From Ascarosepion bandense (Eukaryota > Mollusca > Cephalopoda > Sepiida > Sepiidae): a stretch of 64,000 nt of DNA. Location of the stretch: NCBI GenBank assembly GCA_037127315.1, contig JBBBDQ010001153.1:4645501-4709500 (forward strand), given 5' to 3'. Below the pieces are notes generated by a model. It was not told the DNA's origin, made no database searches, and was given only the letters and a program-made list of their open reading frames with translations. The stretch's first letter is position 1. Every line of letters starts with the position of its first letter. Of this stretch, positions 54,921 through 64,000 are shown piece by piece. A program made the position numbers and the translations under genes.

Positions 54921-55958
54921 GATATAAATATGTTTATTACTTAAAAAGAAATGCATGATTAGCAATGAAACTTTTACCGAATAATGATTAGGGTGTAACG
55001 CATAAATATTAAACAAGTTTCAAAAATGTACATCCACATGTTTTGTTTGTATCTACTGTAACGTGCTAATTCATTTACTAAATTTGCTAAAGCGGGTTAT
55101 TTTCTTGTGTTGTACGGAGGTATATATATATATATATATATATATTGTGATAGGTTGTGGAATTATTAACGTGGTGCCTTTAGGTCTTTTTCTCGAACAG
55201 GTGATAGATTCAAGGTAGTATTATTTTGTATTTTGACCGAAATCATCGCATGTCCTTTTTTTCGCCTTCGACAGGAATAAATTCTTTTCAAATTCAACTA
55301 TATTCTGTTAGTCCCCAGAATATATAACATACATAATATATATATATATATAATAAAAGAATACAGGAACATAAAATTGTATTGCATGCGCCGACTGTAA
55401 AATTTGAAGATATGTGATATATTTATAAAATGTTAATAATCATAAGTCCTATACATGAGATTATGACGTAATTTATTTATTTATTCTAACAGTTAGGGTT
55501 AGAAAAATAAAACATAAATAAAAATAAAAACAAGTAAAATAAGTGTATTCAAATAAATAAACACACACTCCCACCAAAATAACCGTTAGAAGGATTACCC
55601 ACAATGCACCACGGACCTACATATATAAATAGGTGGAATAAAACCCAATATATGAGGTCTGATGTTTGCGGCGCCTAAAATGAAACAGTCTGTCGCCTCT
55701 GAGTGTTGACTACAATGTTCACTTTATATATATAACCTGCGTCTAGTGATTATATGCAAAAGAGGTATTGTCAAATATTTTATGTAGACTTCATAGATAT
55801 GTTATCCAATGAAATAATTTGTACTATTATGTATAGCGAGTAAACATGAAATAAATTAAGTTCCAATTTTCAATTTCGGATTGGTATTTACTATTTTTTC
55901 AGTAATTATAGCAATTTACAGTATCAAGAGATAATTTGCAAGAACTAGAATTAATATT
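54921..55958. other. AT-rich DNA; (TA)n; possible PLE continuation
   Basis: A (TA)n lies at 55120-55144 and a shorter one near 55339. At about 55873-55888 a TTGGTATTTACTATT word matches the PLE copy 1 at 8682-8696, so the PLE may resume there after an insertion. Nothing else is recognised. Confidence 0.35.
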
Positions 55959-56957
55959 ATGGCTCGTAAAAAACGAACAATGAATGAAAAGAACTATATA
56001 ATCAAAAAAATTAGCAAAGGAAATTCTTCGCTTCAAATTTCTAAGGATTTGAAAAGGGATCATCGAACAATCAAGAACATATGTCAAATGGGAATTCAAC
56101 TAAGGAAAAAAGTTTCAGGCTGAATTCAGTATTTTAACAAAGCAAGATCTATCACATATCACATATCCGAAGAGAATTAATAAGAAACCCAAATGCGTCA
56201 AATGCGTTCATATTTGAGGCCGCTGAAGCTCCTATGGTGTCAACGGAAACAAGGTGTAAAGCATTAAGGAAGTTTGCTGATGTCAAAAATCAAATGAAGA
56301 AGCCCATTTTAATAAAAACCATAAGGAAAGAAGATTGCAGTGGGCAAAAATATACATGAAAACTGATTTCAGTAAAGTGCTTTTTACAGACGAATCAAGG
56401 ATCACCCTCGATGAGCCCGATGGATGGGCTCGAGGATGGGTTTGCAAGAAAAATTTTTACACGCTAACAAGGCGGTGGTGGGATCATCATATGGACTGGG
56501 ATAAATGGTAATGAGTTCTTGGGCCCATTTAAAGTGAAATACGAGGTTAAAATGAATTCCAAAGTTACTGTGATTTTCTAGAGCAATATTTCTTTGAGTG
56601 GCTTGATAACCAGTCTTTAACCAAGCGTAGATTTTTTTTATCTTTATGCAAGACAACGCACTAAGTCATGCATCAAAGTTTACTAAGTCCTGATTGAAAG
56701 AAACTGGATTTGGTGAAGATTCTCTTATGGACTGGCCTTCAAATATTTGTGACTTGAATCCCATTGAGAACCTGTGGAGCATCCTCAAGGGAGATATTTA
56801 TTCTAATGGAAGGCAATTCAACAGCAAATGTGACCTCTGGGAGGCAATTAAAGTTGTTGCAAAGAACTTACCAGCCGCTAAAATTGCAAATCTATCATCA
56901 GATGTGGACAATAACCTGCTAACAGTTATTGAAAAGAAAGAAGCATTTGTGCAATGA
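55959..56957 (+). pseudogene. Tc1/mariner-superfamily transposase, DD37E type, dead
   Basis: ATG at 55959 opens an N-terminal helix-turn-helix (ISKGNSSLQISKDLKRDHRT). Across broken frames follow RRELIRNPNASNAF and PMVSTETRCKALRKF, then LFTDESRITLDEPDGWA-like sequence (first Asp, about 56388), MQDNALSHAS (second Asp, 56655) and DLNPIENLWSILK (Glu, about 56766). The spacing from second Asp to Glu is 37 residues, not the 34 of typical Tc1. At least five stops or frameshifts inactivate it. It cuts and pastes DNA at TA in related active elements. Confidence 0.8.
56694..56957 (+). pseudogene. Transposase C-terminal open segment
   Basis: This is the intact last part (87 codons) of the same transposase, from LKETGFGEDSLMDWPSN through DLNPIENLWSILKGDIYSNG to KIANLSSDVDNNLLTVIEKK and a stop at 56955-56957. 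The upstream TGA at 56688 separates it from the DNALSHAS motif. It is not a separate gene. Confidence 0.75.
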
Positions 56958-57310
56958 ATTTGAGAAGTTCTTATTATTTTTTGTTAATATATCTTTTATT
57001 TTTAAAATAAAATGATTTTTTTATGTTTTTCCTTTAAGAAATTGACGAATTTGGTCCAAAATCATTTCGTATTATTTTTGCATTAGTTTTACAAGGTATA
57101 ATGGTGTAAAAGTATCAAAATAAATAGTTGCAAATAAACTACTGACAGTCAAATTAGTATGTTTTGTTAATTTAGTAAAATTTTTTCCAACCAAAGACAA
57201 TAGTTTTCTCTATCACTCTATATCTAAGTAAATGATATATTGAGTAGAAACTAAACATCATAATAGGATATTTAACATTAAAGACGCAACTTGCATAAAA
57301 TCTCTAGACG

Positions 57311-57341
<31 letters not shown>

Positions 57342-58550
57342 GTGAGAGCGAAAAGAAAATTTATCAGTTGAAACAATTTTAAGGTAACGTCTTTAAAAAT
57401 GTTTATGCTGTAGAGTAAATAAGGCACGCCGGGTAACACAAATGAATTTGGTAAGATGCCTTAAATAAAGAACTTACAAACAGAACTCTGAAAAAGATCT
57501 GATAGAGTGTTTGTTAGAGTACCGTTGAGTCAGTCGAGACATAACATTATAACCGTTAGTAGCGAGTTATAACACTTTATAACAATATAGATATAATGGC
57601 TCAGTTACACCATGTTGGTATTTACCTTCTTTCGTATTGTTTTTAAGAATATCCAAAGGTGCTGTTCCAAATATGATAATATCATTAAGAAGAGGAAGAG
57701 ATAGAGAGATAGAGAAAGAAATAGAAAGGGAGAGGAGTGGATAGGGAGACTGAGAGTATGAGAGAGATTATAGTCTTAAAGTACTTTATTTCTCTTTGTA
57801 TCTTCAGCTGACAGATGTAGATCAATATGTCTCTGGCTTTATAATTAGATAATTATAACTATTCAGTTAATTGCAACTGATAATTAAAGTTAATATCTGC
57901 ATTTATCACTGTAAAATCTTCCACAGTTGTGAAGTGTTGTATCACAGTGTATTACAAAATTATTTACACCCCTAACAAAAAATGAGATTAGAACAAAGCA
58001 CAAGTGATTTACTATAATATTTTACTATTTAACTGGATATAGAAAAGCAAAACTTTCAGAAAGTTTTTAGCTTAAGAAATTTCTAGAATTTGTAAACCGA
58101 TGTTTCATAACTATGAAAATATTTAATTCTAGCTGAATGTATTATCACACACCAAACTGTTCACATTTTCATAGATTCTTTCTTTACAGCGTCGGTAAGA
58201 TTTAAATACATGTAACAGTCATAACAATCAGAGGAGTATCTGAAGACCTGAGAAATAAAGTAAAAGTGTATTACCAAGATGGAGAAACTAATGAATCTAT
58301 AACCATTTCATTAAAGGCACCAAAGTTTACTGATGAAATTTGCATCTAAATGCAGCAGGTTCATGTCACCACTGCAAATCTGAAAGCAAAAAGAACAACC
58401 CTCCAAGACGATAGCAAGAACATATTATGTATTGGTCAGACAAACCCAACCCAACCGTTTCATCACACAAGAGGACCTGAAAAATTATATCCGTCATGAT
58501 AGTTTTACAAGTCTCAAGTCACATTTGAAGAAAGACCACCCTTTAGCTAT
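56958..58550. other. No gene recognised; (TA)n and GA-rich patch
   Basis: (TA)n at 57319-57341 and a GA-rich stretch at about 57690-57770. A moderately coding-like stretch at 58200-58540 leads into the minisatellite. Its open frame from 58432 (77 codons) runs into the first repeat units. No family recognised. Confidence 0.4.
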
Positions 58551-59365
58551 TCAAGTGTATGCCACTAAAGTAAAAGATCACCACATCAACCTCATAGCTT
58601 GTTTAGAGCATGTAAAACCTACCTCAATTTATAAGTATAAAGGACAACCCAATAGTTCGTCTTGAATAGATTGCTAAACATGTAAAACACTACCTCATAA
58701 CTCATCTTGTGTATATTGGTACACATGTAAAAGACCACCCTATAGTTCGTCTAGAGCATGCAGGGAAACATGTAAAAACCACCTCATAGCTTGTCTAGAG
58801 TATGTCGCTAAATATGCAAAAGAACCACCTCGTAGCACGTTTCAAATATATAACTAAAAATGTAAAAGTCCACTCCATAGCTAGTCTACGGTGTGCTATT
58901 AAACATGTAAAATATCACCACATTGATTGTCTAGAGTATGCCACTAACCATGTAGAAGATAACTGTATATCTCATTTAGTGCATGTCGCTAAATATATAA
59001 ATTAGCACAGCATAGCTTGTCTAGCGTATGTTGCTAACCATTTAAAAGCTCACCTGATAACCTGTCTAGTGTATGTTGCTAAATATGTAAAATACTGTCA
59101 TAGCTCGTTTAACGTATCCTGCTAAGCATGTTGAGGACTACATCAATGCTCGTCTAGTGTATACCGGTACATATGTAAAAAACACACCTCATAACTTGTC
59201 TTGAGTGCGCTGATAACCTTATAAAAGACCATTTCATAGCTTGTCTAATTTATGACGCTAAACATGTAAAAGACCACCTCATAGCTCGTCTAGATTATTC
59301 TGCTGAACATGTAAGAGATCACTTCATAGTTCATCAAATTTATACCACTAAACATGCAAAATAGC
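58551..59365 (+). repeat. 45-bp minisatellite (15-codon period), ~18 units
   Basis: Units near 45 bp have the consensus pattern AACATGTAAAAGACCACCTC then ATAGCTCGTCTAGAGTATGT and YGCTA. In frame, a unit reads approximately KHVKDHLIARLEYAA. Most units are 45 bp, some 43-46, so the frame breaks in places and a few units carry stops. Open stretches cover 58432-58665 and 58802-59005. It may be a decayed repeat-protein exon or a satellite that happens to have a multiple-of-three period. Confidence 0.85.
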
Positions 59366-59640
59366 CGAGTTCGAATTCCACTTGAATTAGTTTCATTCAC
59401 TTGCATAATAAATATTCTAAATATCCCTGGGAAAGGTGCTAATCCATCTTTCCTCCCTCGAGTTATTCGGTTGAACAGCAGGACAGATTGGGTTCTATAG
59501 CTTTGGTTGGCAACCGGTCTACTGAAAAAAGTAATGACAGCATACTGCGGAAAAATATTCTGCCTATTCAGTCAAGTCTCCAAAGAGACATGATCGCTCA
59601 AGAGTTCATCACGGATAACAGTTAACTGACTGACTATAAT
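59366..59640 (+). repeat. Dispersed repeat, uninterrupted copy (SINE-like)
   Basis: It begins next to GAGTTCGAATTCCAC, a B-box-like word (about 59369), and ends in a TAACTGACTGACTAT repeat. The part from 59433 aligns with the two halves of the repeat around the Gypsy element and shows the empty target, where GGAAAAATATTCTGCC stands for the duplicated AACCT site. Confidence 0.65.
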
Positions 59641-62514
59641 TGTAAATCCTCAAGAATCCGCACATTTTCTTAGAATAAATTCACAGTACATGTTAACTTC
59701 GATAAGGAAACACGTCTTTGTCGCTGTTATTTTTCTTGTTTGGTGCAAACAATTTATTATACATTCACGCATAGGCCATTTCTTTCCAATACAGTTTGTG
59801 AATTATTCATGTATCTTTTCCATGGAGATCAAAGCTTTGGTTATATTTTAAGTTCTTTATTGTATGCTATCGAAGTCCTGATGAGAATAATCTTTAATGA
59901 TCCAAAAAATTATTAAGTGCGTGAAAAATATAACCGTGCCCCTGTTTTTAAAGATTGAATGCACTGTCAAATGCTCTATCTTATTTAAAATGCAAATGTT
60001 CGAAAACTTTTTAACGCAGCTAATGATTTATGAAAAAACTGCAATGCCTGTTTACACTTGCACATCATTATATTCATGAGTACAAATTAATTTTCAATTA
60101 CGTATATATACAGTGAGGTTTTATTATACAAGTTAATGTTTTCACAATAAAATTGTGAAAACAATTTTATAGCGAAAATGATGCTAACAAAAACTGAAAA
60201 TATTTGGGTAAATGAAATATTTTTTCTTATGTCAATATACATTTTCTCCCTAAAATGTTCTTTTCTTAAAAATGTAAAACTATTTAAGCAAATATCCAGT
60301 CCCTTTACGAACAGAGCCTTTATTGCATTCTCAAAGAATAGAACAAATTTCAAACACAATTCATTCCCCTCTTTTCTTTGACGCTAGATTAAAAATGCTT
60401 TCTTCTAACGTCTCTAACGTCGCTATAATAATCTACAATAAAAATTTCAAATTAAAATTTCATAATAAATAATAAATAAAATCTATAATACATATGTGAC
60501 AACATGTGCCGTCCGCGTTGAGTAAACAGGAACAATAAAAATGTACTTTCTGATCTTATGTTGTTTTTTGTTTTTAGTTGTTTTTTGTTTGTTTTTTGTT
60601 TTTGCACACTGACTTTTGCTTGAAAATGTAAAATTTTATACATTTATATGGCTTCTTTTGTTTACAAAAACGAAGAACATTTTTAGATGGTGTCGCCTAT
60701 CATCATGTTCATACTTATCTCCGTTATATATAAGAGGAATAGATGTTTATCCCTTGCTTCAAGTTTAGGATTTTGTTTCCGGTTAGTTTTTAAGGTTTTC
60801 TATTTTCTTTCACTCAAAATATCCAATTGCTTCTTCGTAGCGTTGGCACCTTGGAATGAATTGATTAAAAAAATACAATGAAAAGAATCTAGTAAGATAA
60901 TCATTTCAGATTTGCTTAACACGCCATTTTTTTTCCTTTTTACTTTTCCCTTGTGACTGATTTTGATGCAAAGATTATTCTCCCAAACAAGCATCATTGT
61001 TTTAGCTCGTTTCGCAAATAACATCACACTAGTTCTTATTTTCAATAACATGGACGCTAATATCAATTTAGTCTAATCCAACGCTTAGTGTAAATCTTGA
61101 CTGGATTCAATATCAAAGCTCTGATGTCAATTTTGCCAGGGTATATTACTGCTGAGATTCAAGATATAATTTTAGATAAACTTTTGATAAACGAAATGAA
61201 AAAATAAAATGAAAAACTTTCATAGTAGAGCTGAAAACCTTTCCCTGCATAAGTTCTGCGACATACGAAACTTTAATTCTTAAGCAAACTTCAGGCGTTA
61301 GTCGATAATTATAAGAATGATGCAATAAATTTCTTGCTGACCGAGTCTGTACTCTTTTCTCTTGGTAAGGAAGGACCTCTTGAAAAGTTATTTAAAGCCA
61401 AGAACAAAATAGCTGAATTGTCATCACGTATTATTCACCTAGTATAGCAAATGTTCAGCCATAGGCAACGATTTAATGTACGGAGAAAATCCTATTCGGA
61501 CAGCTTTTCCCAACAACGACCCCGCGTGGTTGCTTCTCTGAGTATTGCACACTTACTTCAATCAAAGATCAGTCGTTATCTATCTGTCTTATCCTCATAA
61601 TCTACACTGCATATCGCACCTCATTCATCATAACTATTTTAAGAGTATCTCTTTACTTTGGGTGAATCACGAGCATTGTATAGAATGAAAATTATTGAAC
61701 TAACTGGTACAGATGAAGAGAAACTGACTCGCAAATTAGTCAAGATCCGACATTTTATCAGAAAAGGGCACTCTAAATTACAGGTTAATCCGAAACAAAG
61801 TGTACAGCAAATATGGGAAAATATTCTTGCTTGCCGTTTTGGACATACATTTTAAATCAGGGAAGCTCCTAAACTGTCAGTCAATAACGAGTCACACAGC
61901 TGATTTGAGTGATGAATAAACGCTTACTCTATATATTTGAAAAAGAAAATAAGTTTTTTTAAGTTGCTAGTAGAATGCAGTTTTCTATAATTCAGACTTA
62001 CTGTGCGAACAAGGCTAGATGTTCGGAAACGTGGACACTTTAAAGAGTATTTTTATGCATGCAGTTAGAAACATATGAGACAAACATTTGATTACGATTC
62101 AATTTTCTATTTGTTATTGCAGCTATTTTTGACGCTTTTTTTTCAAAATCGCAGTCTTCTATTAGATTTTGAAAATGCTTATTTGGCACAGTGACAAACT
62201 TCGATTCTGCAGGTTATGTTGAAGAAATTAAGACACTATAAGCCATGGTAGCATATTTAGAACTATTAAAAACATCCTGAGATTACTGCACATCTCTCCT
62301 CTATCGTCACACACAGAAATTCCCAAGTGATATCTACTGACAATATTAAACTGATATTCCCTAAAATGTTAAATACTATGACCATGTTATATCACCTGGC
62401 ATTTCCAGTGCACATGATTAGAAAATCAAGCCGATCATGAAGTGTATTCAGATAATACAGAGAAATTAATACAAGAACTACACTGTATCCGAAAACTGCA
62501 GGTTTTTAAAGCAC
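59641..62514. other. No gene recognised
   Basis: AT-rich DNA. An 11-bp-arm inverted repeat (GTTTTCACAAT/ATTGTGAAAAC) lies at about 60139-60163. The frame at 61658-61855 (ELTGTDEEKLTRKLVKIRHF and on) is charged and helix-like but unidentified. Sequence just below 62515 may be the decayed C-terminus of the PLE that follows. Confidence 0.4.
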
Positions 62515-62579
62515 TTATTTTTGCACTGAACAATGCGCCTGTGACATTGATTGGATAACCATTGTCACTCAAGATTCAG

Positions 62580-62937
62580 TAAAAATTGTCCAACTATTGG
62601 CTTAAAGCACAACGAGAACAGACCATAAGCGCACGATGGACTACGGTGACAATTAGGTTAATTTTTCCGAGACTTAGGAACAGAAGAATTCTAATTGGTG
62701 TACAAACTGGTGAACGTAGGTTTGCGATAGACAGCTGTTATAAACAAACCATTCTTACTTGCAACACAAACATCTAAGAAAGGCAAAGTGCAATTATTCT
62801 CTACTTCCACTGGAAATTATAAATAAGGATGAAGCGAGTTGTACTGAGACTGAAACGTCGAAGCACTGTTGATAGAATTAATGATTGAAAAAGTATCGTC
62901 GACATAACGTAGGTATGTTAGGGCTTTACGGCATTTC
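62580..62937 (-). pseudogene. PLE reverse transcriptase, motif C to thumb
   Basis: After the stop at 62937-62939 the frame continues KCRKALTYLRYVDDTFSI, then STFQSQYNSLHPYL, FPVEVENNCTLPFLDVCVAS, FITAVYRKPTFTSLYTN and, in a shifted frame, VVHRALMVCSRCALSQ. The YVDD box is intact. At least three frame breaks are present. Confidence 0.7.
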
Positions 62938-63332
62938 TAAAATAACTGGTTCTCATGAAAGCCAACAAAAATGTTGGTTAAAATAAGATCCAAGGGGCTG
63001 CCCATCTGACGGATCCAAATATAATGAGAAGAAAACAAGGTAGAAACATGTTGAAGAATTTCCGCTAGCCGTGTTGTCAATTTGTGCTGTACAGAAACTA
63101 CTATAGGTAAAAGTGGCATATCATTTTTGGGTACCTTAGGTAGGCCATACACACAAGGACGTTGTGAACCGCCAGGTTTAATTCGGTAGTACACTTCTTT
63201 GGGGATTAGGTTACTCTTATAAACTGCAAGTAAGTGTTTCTGTATTTTCGTCTCTGTTTTACTCGTTTTGCCACACAATTCACTGGGACTAATTTTCTTA
63301 TATATTGTGGAATCATGAAGAAAATATTCCAT
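62937..63332 (-). pseudogene. PLE reverse transcriptase, fingers and palm
   Basis: A 131-codon open segment has YYRIKPGGSQRPCVYGLPKV (RT motif with YGLPK), MPLLPIVVSVQHKLTTRLA and the motif-B-like MGSPLDLILTNIFVGFHENQ. The usual residues around motif B (SPLG-PxxANIF in relatives) are partly changed (LDLILTNIF). The Met is internal. N-terminally the same frame continues upstream to GVVIFDRQNYISN at about 63345-63385. Confidence 0.75.
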
Positions 63333-63569
63333 ATTGGAAATATAGTTCTGGCGGTCAAAAATAACTACTCCAGAAAATTTATTAGGCTTGGTGATATAAA
63401 TATTGCACCTAGATTTTAAAGCTCTGATGCTCTGAAAATGTCTACCCCGCCAGGCAAGAAAATTTATAAGAAAGTTGGATTAATCTGTACTTTCACAGCG
63501 AAAACTCATCAGAAGTAAGAAACATGTGCAAGTTCAACTGGGAAAATAAGATTTCAAATTCCGTGTAAA

Positions 63570-63767
63570 TTAATTATTAACTTTCGTTAAGGGAATGTAA
63601 AATTCCAATCCTTTAGAAATGACTAATTTTTCTATCATTGTAAGTGATGTAGTGGACAGTTTGAAAATATATTTGTGTGAGTCGCTATTCTCAACTCTAA
63701 AGCGTTTAGGTACTAATGAATTCAGATATTTTTGATTCATCAGATTGAAACGCTCTTCAAAATGCAA
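63570..63767 (-). pseudogene. PLE N-terminal region
   Basis: A 65-codon segment, HFEERFNLMNQKYLNSLV, KRFRVENSDSHKYIFKLSTT and SLTMIEKLVISKGLEFYIPL. The ISKGLxFxIP pattern marks the region just before the PLE RT. Coding-like sequence of the same kind extends beyond 63770 towards the window edge in another frame. Confidence 0.6.
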
Positions 63768-64000
63768 CTTATTATTTGCTAAATAACGTAAAAATCTGAA
63801 AAAATAAATAATTCAGGAACTATATAACAAAAAGCGTGAGAAACACTAATCAGACAGTTTATCTAAATCATGTTTTATGAAAGCCCGTTCAGCTACAAAG
63901 GATTCATTGTTCTGCACACTAGGCTATGAGATTTTTTTTTCTTTTTATACTCGCTGAAGCATGTTTGCTTTTTATTCGTGAGTTATCTTTCACAAATAAT

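Larger units (their letters stand above)
62515..64000 (-). mobile_element. Penelope-like retroelement reverse transcriptase, runs off the window
   Basis: In minus-strand order from the window edge: an N-terminal helical region, FKLSTTSLTMIEKLVISKGL, NIYITKPNKFSGVVIFDRQN, YGLPKVPKND, GSPLDLILTNIFVGFHENQL, YLRYVDDTFSI (catalytic YVDD at 62895-62906), LPFLDVCVASKNGLFITAVY, RKPTFTSLYTN and VVHRALMVCS ... DNGYPINV. This is the full PLE RT order. Frames shift repeatedly. The GIY-YIG nuclease expected below 62515 is not readable. Confidence 0.8.

Noticed and set aside
55490..55500. GTTAGGGTTAG, telomere-like
   Set aside because: Only about one and a half repeat units, so no interstitial telomere is supported.
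58551..59365. CRISPR array
   Set aside because: The units are contiguous diverged 45-mers without conserved repeat plus unique spacer structure, in a eukaryotic context.
62520..62560. Plus-strand reading ALNNAPVTLI, similar to a Gypsy RT palm motif
   Set aside because: The minus strand over the same bases continues the PLE RT (DNGYPINVTGALF), which fits the neighbours better.

Overview
This looks like a stretch of a large, AT-rich animal nuclear genome, and I see no complete host gene in it. It is built from nested and decayed transposable elements, (TA)n, (CA)n, (GA)n, (CTT)n and (CATA)n microsatellites, minisatellites, inverted repeats and unique AT-rich DNA. The element set is Tx1/L1-type, CR1/jockey-like and RTE-type non-LTR elements, Penelope-like elements (PLEs), a Ty3/Gypsy LTR element, a DD37E Tc1/mariner relative and pogo/Tigger-like MITEs. 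Together with tRNA-derived SINE-like units, this is most like a lophotrochozoan, perhaps a mollusc or cephalopod. The taxon is an inference from element families only.

Layout. 0.6-0.8 kb: SINE-like unit. 1.4-6.1 kb: decayed Tx1-like LINE whose ORF1 is partly doubled and whose endonuclease core is lost, ending beside a 937-bp element with 67-bp terminal inverted repeats (6147-7083). 7.2-8.9 kb: 3' half of a GIY-YIG-type PLE (minus strand). 9.3-9.6 kb: CR1 3' end. 9.6-11.6 kb: second Tx1-like copy that keeps endonuclease sequence. 11.6-15.2 kb: unannotated. 15.2-22.4 kb: two ~430-bp inverted arms enclose about 5.5 kb that includes a GC-rich block (18.8-21.3 kb). 22.6-22.9 kb: a second GC-rich block with internal repetition. 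24.0-25.5 kb: SINE-like unit, rearranged CR1 piece, 21-bp minisatellite and a perfect hairpin. 27.4-30.6 kb: pogo-like MITEs and a diverged inverted repeat. 31.1-32.6 kb: RTE with a (GAA)n tail. 33.4-34.7 kb: 5'-truncated CR1-like element with an open reverse transcriptase frame. 37.9-41.4 kb: Gypsy RNase H and RTE remnants. 42.2-43.0 kb: hairpin, then a tRNA-Leu-like unit inside inverted arms. 43.4-49.2 kb: near-complete Gypsy element (minus) with 796-bp LTRs, inserted in a dispersed repeat that itself lies in a 34-bp minisatellite field. 53.5-54.9 kb: second copy of the GIY-YIG-type PLE. 56.0-57.0 kb: dead DD37E transposase. 58.55-59.37 kb: 45-bp (15-codon) minisatellite. 62.5-64.0 kb: another PLE reverse transcriptase (minus), running to the window edge.

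No metabolic pathway or host operon-like unit is present. The relationships here are insertion histories: Gypsy into a dispersed repeat, a TA-targeting transposon end into a PLE, and microsatellite tails left by RTE. Translations of frames beyond the simple open frames were done by eye, and repeat boundaries are approximate to a few bases unless target duplications fix them.
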